A DNA stretch of 64,000 nt, taken from positions 1 to 64,000 of the forward strand of contig JAUQQC010000004.1 of the NCBI GenBank assembly GCA_030550025.1, read 5' to 3'. The notes under the pieces are model-generated. The model was not told the origin of the DNA. It did not search any database and worked only from the letters and a program-made list of their open reading frames with translations. Shown here one piece after another: positions 1-7,556 of this stretch (the stretch's first letter is position 1; every line of letters starts with the position of its first letter). Made by a program: the position numbers and the translations under genes. This DNA is from Acidobacteriota bacterium. GTDB lineage: Bacteria; Acidobacteriota; Blastocatellia; HR10.

Positions 1-62
1 AACAATAGGTCTAGGCCGAAGGAAGGTTCGCAAAGGCATTGACATTCAGCAGTCAATGTTGA

Positions 63-660
63 TCAAACCTGGCCGATATCTTCTTCATCTGGTGGTGATG
101 GAGAAAGAGACGGCAAGGCTCGGCGGCATTCGTCAGGAATTGAAGGTCGAGGGTTACTGAGCTTTGATGAATTAATTTCCGAGTCGGCCTCCATCCGCTT
201 CCGCGCCCTCTCAGAGCCTCGCCCCACAGTCATCGGATCAGTCCCCAATCGCTCAGCGATCTCAGCCGCGGTCAAGTGGTTCGCGCGCCACTCACATAGA
301 TGAACAGCTCCTTCCCAACACGTTGAGATTCTGCTCGACCCCGATCTCCAATCTCCCTGAGTTTCATCCCTGACGCCGCCTCCACCTGCTTCGCTACCCC
401 TACCTCCGAACCAACTTCCAACCTCGCCCCTTCGCCACCGGTACTTCCCCGCGTTTTACCTCCAACGCAAACTCCTCGCTGCCCAGAACCCACCCCTCTA
501 CTCCGATACATGATTCCCCCCGATGTCCCTCCGTGCTAGCCGGTCAAAATCCGCTGCATGATCTGACCGAGCAGCTCCCCCGCCGTTCCAGCAGCAGATG
601 GACATGGTTGGTCATCAGCACGTACGCGTAGAGAGAGAACGGATGTTTCCTACTCCAGCA
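63..660 (-). pseudogene. Broken Y1 (REP-associated, IS200-like) transposase
   Basis: This is a remnant of a single-strand HUH transposase, read from about 655 down to 63 in several frames. The first readable piece, around 585-650, gives LYAYVLMTNHVHLLLE; the NHVH stretch is the metal-binding HUH motif of Y1 transposases. Frameshifts and a stop codon follow. The last piece (63-275) reads AAEIAERLGTDPMTVGRG, which resembles the DnaA-like helix-turn-helix tail found on REP-associated transposases. The N-terminal part is missing: upstream sequence switches directly to a DinB-like remnant at about 660. It cannot make an active enzyme. The family call is based on motifs only. Confidence 0.7.
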
Positions 661-877
661 GCCGGAGGAGCTTGCAACTGCCAACAGGCTTCCCCATCAC
701 CGAGAAACTTGGCCAGAAGCGACGTCACGTCGGCGATGGTCCAGGCCAGCTCGCGAGCCGAGCGCGATCGCTCATGAGGACAAAAATCCAACAGATCGGC
801 GGGCCATGCTTCCAGCACACGCCGGAATCGGGGTGCTTCATCTTGCAGAAACGCATGAAAAGCTCACGGCCTTCCAC
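660..877 (-). pseudogene. DinB-like protein fragment, frameshifted and truncated
   Basis: A GTG at 877 follows a good AGGAGG site. The frame opens with MEGRELFMR and then needs a frameshift near 855 to continue as AFLQDEAPRFRRVLEAWPAD, then DFCPHERSRSARELAWTIAD. The PHxxSRSAxELAWxIA stretch is typical of DinB/YfiT-type four-helix metal proteins. The gene is cut off at about 660, where the Y1 transposase remnant begins. Only about 70 of the usual 150-170 residues remain, so it is dead. The family call comes from one motif and is moderately secure. Confidence 0.5.
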
Positions 878-975
878 TTTTCCTCCTGTTCCAGGATTAC
901 GTTCCGCGTTAACGGACGAGCTTGAGCGACAGCTCCAGGATCTTCGAGAATCCGTCCGTCTCCGCGTTATACCCA

Positions 976-2103
976 TCATACCAGTTGATCATTCTCACAA
1001 CGACCAATCGCTCTTTGGGGAGCACGATGAGGTATTGACCAAGGTACCCCTTCCGCATAGTAGCCGATGATCTTTCCCACTTCCTTCCTCGCCAAGCTCA
1101 GTGAAAGCGGCGCGAGCGCAGAACTGATCTCCTCCCGCCACCGCTCCCCGAACGCCCTCTGAAGCGCACCCTCATAATCGCCCCGGCTCTCATACCGGCC
1201 CTCTATCATCCGGACCTTGCCGATGAAATCGGCGCTGACGCCTGCGGCAGCCAGCTTGTTGATCTGATCCTTGTCAATGACGTAGCTGACTCTGTCGTAC
1301 AGCAACCACCAGAGCAAACCGCTCGTTGGCTCCAGCTCCTGTCCCGGCCGGAGGGCTTCATCGAAATAGCTCTCGGCGATGAGCGCCTGGCCGTTCCATT
1401 TCCCCCGGTTCAGGACGAGCTGCCCGAGCTTCGCTAAGTCGGCGGGCAAGATCTGCAATCCGGCCATGGCGTGCGGATTGCCCGCCTTGTCGAACGTCCA
1501 GGAAAAATCGGTGATCCCCAGAGGGGCAAAAAGAGCATCTCGGATGTAGAGGTCCATTCTCTTGCCGGACGCTCTTTGGACGATCCCGGAGAGGAGGTTC
1601 ACGGCCTTGTTGTTATACGAGAAAGCGGAACCCGGCTCGCACGAGAGTTCGGCGGCCAGAGCCAATTGCACGAAATCCGGGCTGGGATAAATCTCCACAT
1701 CGGCGCGAGGGACATTTTGCAAACACGAAGTGTGATTGAGGAGGTGGCGGATCGTGATCTTCTGCTTTCGGCCTTGCTTCCATTCCGGATAAAACTCCCA
1801 GACGGGTTGATCGAGAGATTTGATTTTTCCCTCGGTGAGGAGTCGCCCGATGGCGAGGCTGACGACGGATTTGGTGACGGACATAGCTTCGATCTTCGCG
1901 GGTCTTTTGCCGAAGTACCACTGGCCGTAGGGCCGGCCGTCTTTCCAGATCACCAACGCATCGGAATGAGCCTTTTGAGCTTCCGATATCAATTGTTCCA
2001 GGGCTTCTTTATTGATCGAGCTTTGGAGGGCAGAGATCGGCCGAAGGCTAGCGGCCGCCACGATCATCAACATCGCAGCAGGGGACTTGCGCCTCGCCCA
2101 CAT
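976..2103 (-). CDS. Serine hydrolase, class C beta-lactamase family; 3' end frameshifted
   Basis: This is a secreted beta-lactamase-fold serine hydrolase or carboxypeptidase-like enzyme. The start is taken at ATG 2103 because MWARRKSP plus a hydrophobic stretch makes a signal peptide; an upstream TTG at 2133 lies inside IS-end sequence. The catalytic SxxK is in MSVTKSVVSLAIG and the YxN is in FSYNNKAVN. The current frame stops at 976. A +1 shift near 1060, at a GGGG run, would continue as GYLGQYLIVLPKERLVVVRM and end at 909, a normal C-terminus for the family. The gene is therefore either recently broken or carries a one-base assembly error. An IS3 remnant ends less than 20 bp upstream of the start, so its native promoter may be lost. 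Confidence 0.8.
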   Translation of the reverse strand: MWARRKSPAAMLMIVAAASLRPISALQSSINKEALEQLISEAQKAHSDALVIWKDGRPYGQWYFGKRPAKIEAMSVTKSVVSLAIGRLLTEGKIKSLDQPVWEFYPEWKQGRKQKITIRHLLNHTSCLQNVPRADVEIYPSPDFVQLALAAELSCEPGSAFSYNNKAVNLLSGIVQRASGKRMDLYIRDALFAPLGITDFSWTFDKAGNPHAMAGLQILPADLAKLGQLVLNRGKWNGQALIAESYFDEALRPGQELEPTSGLLWWLLYDRVSYVIDKDQINKLAAAGVSADFIGKVRMIEGRYESRGDYEGALQRAFGERWREEISSALAPLSLSLARKEVGKIIGYYAEGVPWSIPHRAPQRAIGRCENDQLV

Positions 2104-2212
2104 CTTCGCGCCATGCCTCCAAAGTGGACCCAATTGTCAAAAAAATGACCTCATTGAAGGTGGCAACTAGTGGCCTGAAAATGGCCTCTTTGACCCCAGC
2201 AGGCAACCTTAG

Positions 2213-2464
2213 CTAGGCCGTCATCCGGCGGCTGCCGTAAAACGGGATCTGCATGTATTGTTCGTCGTTCAATCGCATCAATCCCGGATTCTGTTGGCTT
2301 TCACCCGCTCGTTCGGAGTAGTAACTGGACCGCGCCAACCCGAACAACTCGCACGGTCGGGCGATCCTCACCCTCGCTTGCTCTGGCTCGACCATCTGCC
2401 GCTTGACTTCAATCGAGAGTGCCAACTTTTTTGAGCCAGTCCAACTCCACCTTCGGCTGTCCAA
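2213..2464 (-). pseudogene. IS3-family transposase OrfB, N-terminal fragment
   Basis: The frame reads ALSIEVKRQMVEPEQARV, then CELFGLARSSYYSERAGE, then LMRLNDEQYMQIPFYGSRRMTA, which matches the start of IS3 OrfB (the HTH_21 region). It stops right after the FYGSRRM motif, so the rve/DDE integrase core is absent. It would be joined to OrfA by frameshifting on the A6G run near 2427-2432. Confidence 0.75.
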
Positions 2465-2516
2465 TTTGCTGATAGAGCGCCGCTTTCAATGCTTCTTCCT
2501 CTTTCTCAGCCCGTGC

Positions 2517-2723
2517 TCACCGATCCGAGAAAATCTGCGGCAGTTCCTCCAGCCTCTGTTTCTTCCACGTCGTCACCTGATTGGGATGCACCCCATACTT
2601 AGCGGCGATCTCATTGGTGCTCTTCTGATCCCGAAGGGCTTTCAACGCCACCCGTGCCTTGAATTCCGCGCTATATCCCTTCGGCGTTGTTTCCATCTGT
2701 TCCTTCACATCCATTTTTACCAC
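2517..2723 (-). pseudogene. IS3-family transposase OrfA, frameshifted
   Basis: A helix-turn-helix OrfA of the HTH_Tnp_1 type: GYSAEFKARVALKALRDQ, then EIAAKYGVHPNQVTTWKKQ. It stops at 2517 after LPQIFSDR. The rest of OrfA (ARAEKEEEALKAALYQQIGQ, then VELDWLKKVGTLD) is found in another frame between about 2403 and 2515, so a frameshift has already hit this copy. Confidence 0.75.
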
Positions 2724-2965
2724 ACTGCTTCTACCTCGACCACCTGTCCAGTTTTTCGAGGTCTCTTCGTCAACTCCTGACCTGACCTACGCGCGAGTTC
2801 TCTATTGAATGGGAAACCTGTCAGGAACATCATAAAAGCCCCAGTCGCAAAAGCGAATGGTTCAGCGATGATGGGCTTCAGTAGGATGATGGTCAGAGGC
2901 AACACCACGAAGACGCTGACCGCTAGATTCACCCAATAAATCTTCCACACATGCGCTTCACTCAT
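2717..2965 (-). pseudogene. Small membrane protein truncated by the IS3 element
   Basis: The start MSEAHVWKIYW at 2965 is preferred because AGGAGG lies eight bases upstream; the ATG at 2971 is too close. Two hydrophobic helices can be seen (residues about 9-32 and 37-52). From about codon 66 the frame reads IS-end sequence (KTGQVVEVEAVW), so the natural C-terminus was lost at the insertion. It lies downstream of an ABC ATPase/permease pair on the same strand and was probably their third gene. No family is recognised. Confidence 0.5.
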
Positions 2966-3056
2966 CAGCATCCTCCTCGCCTTGGCAACAGATCCTTCAT
3001 GTTTAGCATCCTGCGTGTCCTCTCGATCGGTTGATTTTGCCCCATTTGGTCTTCGA

Positions 3057-4001
3057 TCATTTTCCGCCGGCTAGCCCGCGCCACCTATGCGCATTGTTGG
3101 AGAGGGTTGCCGATGTTCGCCCGCGCGGATGGATCACGTAGCTATAGATCTCCTCCAAACTCAATGTGAACACTTCCAGGTCCTTGAGTCCGGCTTCCCG
3201 CAACTGATCCAAGAGTGCGATATTCCACCGGTTTGTCACCAACTGAAGCTCGCCATTGGCTTGATCGTGTTCAACCGCCACCCAGTCGCCGGGATCAAGC
3301 CATGGCAAATCTCGGCATCTCGTGCGGATGCGGCGCCAACTTTGGAGCAACCGGGTCTTGCTCTCGAGCAAAGCTATTTTACCTCCCTGCAAAAACGCCA
3401 CTCGGTCTGCCAAGTCCTCGACATCAGCCATAATGTGAGACGTCAGCAGGATGGCAGGATGGAAATCTCTCAGCGCTGTGCGGACGAGGTGGACGAACTC
3501 GCGACGCATGCCCGGATCGAGCCCGGCCGTCGGCTCATCGAGGATGACGAGCTCCGGTTGGTGGCTCAGGGCCGTGACCAGTCCGAGCTTCGCCCTCATC
3601 CCTTTAGAGAGCTCGCTGACCTCTTTGGTCACATCGAGTTCAAACTGCTGAAGCATCTTTTCGGCCAAGTTCCAGTCCCAACTTGGGTAAAAGCTCGCGA
3701 AGAACTTCAGCACATCGCTCGCTCGCATCTGCCTGAAAAGTGGTGCTTCTTCTAGAAAAAACCCAACCCGCTGCTTAATCGCCACTTCGTGCTGATCCAA
3801 ATCCAAGCCGAAGAACCGAACCCGACCTCTGTCTGGCCTCACGATGCGAAGCAAGCAATGGATCATCGTCGTCTTCCCCGCACCATTTGGCCCAACCACG
3901 CCAAGCACTTCACCGGGGGCGAGATGGAAACTCACTCTCAGCGAGAAGTTCTTGTAGCGCTTCTCTAATCCCTCCACCTCAAGCACGGCCACATCAGACA
4001 T
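3057..4001 (-). CDS. ABC transporter ATP-binding protein (ABC-2 export type)
   Basis: This is the cytoplasmic ATPase of an export ABC transporter (CcmA/NatA-like). Walker A is GPNGAGKTT (residues 37-45), the signature is LSKGMRAKLGL, and Walker B is LVILDEPTAGLDP. The extra C-terminal domain of about 100 residues is usual for this class. The gene overlaps the upstream permease by 8 bp, so the two are translationally coupled. The substrate cannot be read from sequence; antibiotic or peptide export and lipid transport are all possible. The reading frame is intact, although its downstream partner is truncated. Confidence 0.9.
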   Translation of the reverse strand: MSDVAVLEVEGLEKRYKNFSLRVSFHLAPGEVLGVVGPNGAGKTTMIHCLLRIVRPDRGRVRFFGLDLDQHEVAIKQRVGFFLEEAPLFRQMRASDVLKFFASFYPSWDWNLAEKMLQQFELDVTKEVSELSKGMRAKLGLVTALSHQPELVILDEPTAGLDPGMRREFVHLVRTALRDFHPAILLTSHIMADVEDLADRVAFLQGGKIALLESKTRLLQSWRRIRTRCRDLPWLDPGDWVAVEHDQANGELQLVTNRWNIALLDQLREAGLKDLEVFTLSLEEIYSYVIHPRGRTSATLSNNAHRWRGLAGGK

Positions 4002-4713
4002 AGGATTTCTTCCGCGAAAAGATTCGACTACCTACATAAAGGATCATAACGGAGAGCATGATCAGAATCACCGTCGCAAGGATTTGCCCCTCAAGGGAGA
4101 GCATAAAGTAAAAGAGTTTTTCAAGGCGATTCTCTAGAACCGGTCGGAGCTTTTGCACCAGGATCCCTGACCACATCGCAAGAGCCAAAAAACCGGCTGT
4201 CAAGTAGCTTAGTACTGTTGGCGAGTTTACACACAATGCAAGTGTCAGAGTAAAGGATGCAGACAAAAAAGAGATGAGAAGAGTAGCCCAACCCACGCCG
4301 ATTTGTAGATGCGCCACGTCCCCACCCCGCAGAGTCAATACAATCGTTGCGATCACGTATAGTGGAAGGAATGCCAGGATCGAAGCTATAACACCGGCTA
4401 GGACCGTCCCCAAGAAGAGGGTCTCAGAGCTGATCGGTAACGCGCGGAGCGCCCGAAACGAGCCTTCAGACTTTTCCCGTTGAATAACGAAGGCCAATAC
4501 GATGGGCATGACGAAGCTAGCTCCGAACGAAAACCCGGTAGAGATAGTGAATAAAAACAACGCAGGTAACTTCCCGAATACAACTAATAAGGCTAGCACT
4601 AGCGTTGCCAAGCCGGACACCGCCACAAAGACCAGAATTGATCGCCGACACTGGTGATCATAAAGGACATAGTGCTTAATGATCACTTCTAGAGCTTCCC
4701 CATCCAGAATCAT
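3994..4713 (-). CDS. ABC-2 type transporter permease
   Basis: A membrane permease of about 239 residues with six hydrophobic segments, typical of the short ABC-2 permeases paired with single ATPases. A conserved-looking loop (QREKSEGSFRALRALPISSE) follows the second helix, as in fluoroquinolone/NatB-like exporters. It is the first gene of a minus-strand set with the ATPase (8-bp overlap) and the IS-truncated membrane protein. Upstream lies a decayed gene, so the promoter is not obvious. Confidence 0.8.
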   Translation of the reverse strand: MILDGEALEVIIKHYVLYDHQCRRSILVFVAVSGLATLVLALLVVFGKLPALFLFTISTGFSFGASFVMPIVLAFVIQREKSEGSFRALRALPISSETLFLGTVLAGVIASILAFLPLYVIATIVLTLRGGDVAHLQIGVGWATLLISFLSASFTLTLALCVNSPTVLSYLTAGFLALAMWSGILVQKLRPVLENRLEKLFYFMLSLEGQILATVILIMLSVMILYVGSRIFSRKKSYV

Positions 4714-4735
4714 TCACCCCACCCTATAGCTCGTT

Positions 4736-5290
4736 TCAATCTGCGGCTCCTCCCAAACGAATCCCATCATACCGCTTTTCAAACCCTGAAGCATAGCGTC
4801 TCAACAAGGTAAAGTGTGCCATGATTCGGCTCGCCCTAGAAAGCCTATCTGAAAAGCTGTCAGGCGCGCTCAGCTGTTCCAGGGCGAACCCACTGGATAC
4901 GTCAAGCCATACATTCACAACAGTCAGCGCACGCCAGTACGAGCGCTAGTACAGTTACTCTACTTCCAAAGTTGCACGGTGTAGATGCCTTGCTGTCATC
5001 CCGTGCTCTTCTATTTCCTCTAACCTTTGGATCACCGAATCCTTGTCTCAAGTGAATCCGCGGATCAAGTGCGGCTCTCCGTTAAAGACCATCAAGGCCA
5101 CTTCGTCTTCCGGTCTTAAACGCGATAATACCGTACGAGCCCCACGGGCCGCATCTTTGATGAAAGTGAGCTCAACAAGCAATAGTATTGATAGGGGGAA
5201 GTCATCCCGGGCGAGAAAACGAATCTCTTGCAGCGTCCCGTCCTCCAGTAAGACAAAGTCCTCCTTGCATTCTGGTTCGCTTCGAGCGCA
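4736..5290 (-). pseudogene. Decayed VWFA-related (acidobacterial-type) protein
   Basis: Read on the minus strand from about 5285, one frame gives KEDFVLLEDGTLQEIRFLAR, then DDFPLSILLLVEL, then LSRLRPEDEVALMVFNGEPH, then LIRGFT and a stop. That is the N-terminal half of the VWFA-related family, with the MIDAS DxSxS lost. Another frame continues with DSVIQRLEEIEEHGMTARHL. The last piece (4736-4918) contains FSDRLSR and LLRRYASGFEKRYDGI, resembling the C-terminal end of the same family. Several frameshifts and stops make it dead. An intact member lies at 22652-23662. Confidence 0.65.
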
Positions 5291-5350
5291 TTGCCGAAAA
5301 CTCTCTGGGCTTTGTCCATTTGGGTTGCTTGATTATCTTGCTTAAGAAAA

Positions 5351-5620
5351 TCAACCCAACTTGTCCATGGCAATGGCCACAATCAACCCAATGAAAGCGC
5401 CAACCACCCCGGCAACGAGATACCGCTTAAAAGGTTTGCCCGCGCCTAAAATCGGGTAGAAACAGAACCACAGCGCCAAAAACGCCGCTGGAATAACGAT
5501 CACGAAGCGGGAAAGACCTAAGATTTTGGATGGAAGTAAGAAGTCCAATCCTTCGTAAACCAAAACGAAGACAAATACAGGGATGATATAGATCAAAGTT
5601 TTTCTCATAGCCTTTCTCAT
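5351..5620 (-). CDS. Small three-helix membrane protein, unknown function
   Basis: An 89-residue protein that is almost entirely hydrophobic, with three predicted membrane helices: residues about 8-26, 37-56 and 68-85. No family is recognised. A second possible start (MRKTLIYII) lies four codons inside. It stands between the dead VWFA gene and the Cys-rich secreted protein gene, all on the minus strand. The frame is clean and the hydrophobic pattern argues for a real gene, but it could also be a remnant of a longer one. Confidence 0.5.
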   Translation of the reverse strand: MRKAMRKTLIYIIPVFVFVLVYEGLDFLLPSKILGLSRFVIVIPAAFLALWFCFYPILGAGKPFKRYLVAGVVGAFIGLIVAIAMDKLG

Positions 5621-5853
5621 ACTTTATTCTCTCCTCCAGAACGGTTCTTCAACTACCTGCTCGGCAAGGCTGAACTCTGGCGGTCTCCTGTCGGTGCTGC
5701 TTCAGAATTGCTACCCTACGGGTCAGCCATAGCGTCTGCCGATTGGGGGCGACACATTCAGCCGTCTGCGTAACAGATTCCGGTTCGGCCCAATACAGGC
5801 GTCCCAGCACCGCCTCTGTTCCAGGCCCATCTATGCCAGTTTTGCTCAATGTA

Positions 5854-6579
5854 TCACATAAAAGATACGATGGCGCACCCTGCAATTCCACCGCCACAGC
5901 ATAATAGGAAGCACTTCAGAGTAGCAGGACCAGCAACGGCGCATCCCAAGCATGCGCCACATGTGGGTATAGCACACTCCCTAAACTTTTTCCAGTTGGC
6001 TGCTGCTGCCTCACTATAGACGATCTCGCTATACTCGTCGACGACATATGCCTCTTCAACAACTGGCCACCAAAGCTCCTCCTGCAATCCAAAATAACTT
6101 ACCCTTATCCTAGCGTAGGCTTGTCTCGAGTTGAAGTAAAGTACGGCTATTGTAACCTCATCCTTGTCGCCTTTGCTCGTATGAAGCAGGTAAGCTTCGC
6201 GCTCACCTATTCCATCACTGAAAGGAACGAAAACTAATCGCTTGCCTCGATTGCCAACGATGACCACGGCATCATCAAGAATTAAGTGGAACCTTCTATT
6301 GGCGAGAAACTTTCGCCCGCGTTTCATCCGCTGGTCGCCCATCAGAGCCCGGGCCATGTTTGCTGCCGCCGGTCCAGTTATCACCTGAGCACCATCAAAT
6401 GTGAAATCGAACGTATCCCAAGATGCTCCCGTCGTCCTTCTTACATGTACAGAGTTGGAACCCGCCTGAGCAATTGTGACGGAATCGCTCGATCCAAGGA
6501 TTGAGATCGAAGCGCGCTCCGGGGGCAACACACCTGAGGCGACAACAAAGATCAGCAAGGTGACCAAGTACCTCTTCAT
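5854..6579 (-). CDS. Secreted protein with Cys/Gly-rich C-terminal domain
   Basis: The start is ATG 6579, after a strong GGAGGAAGGGGCG site; it opens a signal peptide (MKRYLVTLLIFVVASGVLPP). The middle (residues 30-195) is a beta-rich domain with no recognised family. The last 40 residues are striking: eight cysteines at 202, 207, 210, 213, 223, 227, 228 and 235 in a glycine/alanine-rich hydrophobic setting (C-x4-C-x2-C-x2-C-x9-C-x3-CC-x6-C). The layout of leader, spacer domain and Cys-rich hydrophobic tail recalls precursors such as halocin C8, but I cannot show homology. A redoxin gene lies upstream on the same strand and could handle its thiols. Confidence 0.6.
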   Translation of the reverse strand: MKRYLVTLLIFVVASGVLPPERASISILGSSDSVTIAQAGSNSVHVRRTTGASWDTFDFTFDGAQVITGPAAANMARALMGDQRMKRGRKFLANRRFHLILDDAVVIVGNRGKRLVFVPFSDGIGEREAYLLHTSKGDKDEVTIAVLYFNSRQAYARIRVSYFGLQEELWWPVVEEAYVVDEYSEIVYSEAAAANWKKFRECAIPTCGACLGCAVAGPATLKCFLLCCGGGIAGCAIVSFM

Positions 6580-6931
6580 CGCCCCTTCCTCCTTTGCTCT
6601 CGAAATAGGAGTGTGCAGTGGCCTGCGGACTAATGAAAAGGCGTCTGCCAACGGATTAGTGATCCGTTGGAACCTTTCATCCGTTGGGAGATTATTTTCC
6701 AAGGAGAGAAGATGGGTCAGGCGACGTTGGCCGAGCTTGAGAAAACCCTCGCCAGAATACGCGCGATGACCCGATGATGAAATGGCAGTACGCCTTCGAT
6801 ACTTGACCTCGCCGCCGCTTCGCCGTCTCTCGTTTGATCTGCTCCCAGTGTTTATCGCTCACCCCTGTCCCGCACGCTTCCTTCATCGCCTGATGAAAGC
6901 TCTTCAGCGCTCTCGCTGCCCGGCAGTTGAA
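6580..6931 (-). other. 352-bp gap with a repeated 9-mer (possible operator)
   Basis: No convincing gene lies here. A perfect inverted repeat CCAACGGAT-TAGTG-ATCCGTTGG spans 6648-6670, and ATCCGTTGG appears again at 6679-6687, 17 bp further on. The three half-sites lie about 70-110 bp upstream of the Cys-rich protein start at 6579, a fair place for a regulator binding site. They could equally be a transcript hairpin. Confidence 0.4.
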
Positions 6932-7555
6932 TCATCGGCTATCTCGATGGCATTCTTTCAGAAGCGAGAGCGGCTCACGATACGCTTCATCCTTCCGAAG
7001 AAGACCGGGGTGAGCCCAAGAGATAACTCCGCGTGGCGAGATCACGACCGTCTCGGGAATGGCGGTGACGCGATAAGCCCTCCACAAGGCTCGATCTGGA
7101 AGAGAGACGACCTCAAGAGTCGGCCGGCGATCCCTCGCCCACGATTGCGTCTCCTTGAGCGAGTCCAGGGAAACAGCCAAGACCTCATAACACTCTTGAC
7201 CGATCTCGTCGGACAATTGCTCCCAGAGGGGAAATTGCTCAGCGCATACCCGACACCTCGGAGAGAAAAAGAGCAATACGAATCCCACCCGATTGTGATC
7301 TGAATACGAGATGATCTTCTTTTGACCCTCGAGGGTGACCGCTTGGAACGGAGGGACGATGTCCCCGGGCAAAGCTCTCGCGGGTCCGGACAATCCTGCG
7401 GTGAGCTGCCCGAGTTCCGTTCGCAATCGGAAGTTCTGCCGCAGCAGGACGAGCGAAAACAGGAGAGCCAGGAGAGCAGCCGATAGTACAAGCACAAAGT
7501 TGACATCCGCAGACCGAGCTTTGAGCACCCATTTTCGAAAGACAGCGCCATCCAT
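6932..7555 (-). CDS. Membrane-anchored redoxin (TlpA/AhpC-TSA-like thioredoxin fold)
   Basis: A thiol oxidoreductase facing the periplasm. An N-terminal helix (about residues 18-40) anchors a thioredoxin-fold domain with the active site SPRCRVCAEQF (CxxC) and the cis-proline region VTAIPETVVISPRG. Length (207 residues) fits the TlpA/redoxin family. It starts one base after the stop of the preceding 586-residue repeat protein, so the two are coupled. In related families such proteins reduce or deliver disulfides to secreted Cys proteins or cytochromes. Here the candidate clients are the Cys-rich proteins at 5854-6579 and 9517-9717. Confidence 0.8.
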   Translation of the reverse strand: MDGAVFRKWVLKARSADVNFVLVLSAALLALLFSLVLLRQNFRLRTELGQLTAGLSGPARALPGDIVPPFQAVTLEGQKKIISYSDHNRVGFVLLFFSPRCRVCAEQFPLWEQLSDEIGQECYEVLAVSLDSLKETQSWARDRRPTLEVVSLPDRALWRAYRVTAIPETVVISPRGVISWAHPGLLRKDEAYREPLSLLKECHRDSR

Positions 7556-7556
7556 G

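Larger units (their letters stand above)
2121..2757 (-). mobile_element. Deleted IS3-family insertion sequence
   Basis: Remains of an IS3-family element, transcribed leftward. The proposed ends are AAACTGGAC (minus strand, about 2757) and AAAGTGGACC (plus strand, 2121-2130), an imperfect terminal inverted repeat. Inside are a complete-looking orfA start and only the N-terminal part of orfB; the catalytic DDE region is deleted. An A6G run (plus-strand TTTTTT at 2427-2432) lies where the IS3 family makes its programmed -1 shift between orfA and orfB. The left end truncates a membrane-protein gene (2717-2965), and the right end sits just ahead of the serine hydrolase. The exact ends are inferred. 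Confidence 0.7.

Noticed and set aside
5649-5897. 82-codon minus-strand ORF overlapping the Cys-rich gene end
   Set aside because: No homology and its 5' part overlaps a better gene; probably decayed sequence.
6692-6886. 64-codon minus-strand ORF
   Set aside because: Weak composition, no start signal; at most a remnant in the gap between redoxin and Cys-rich genes.
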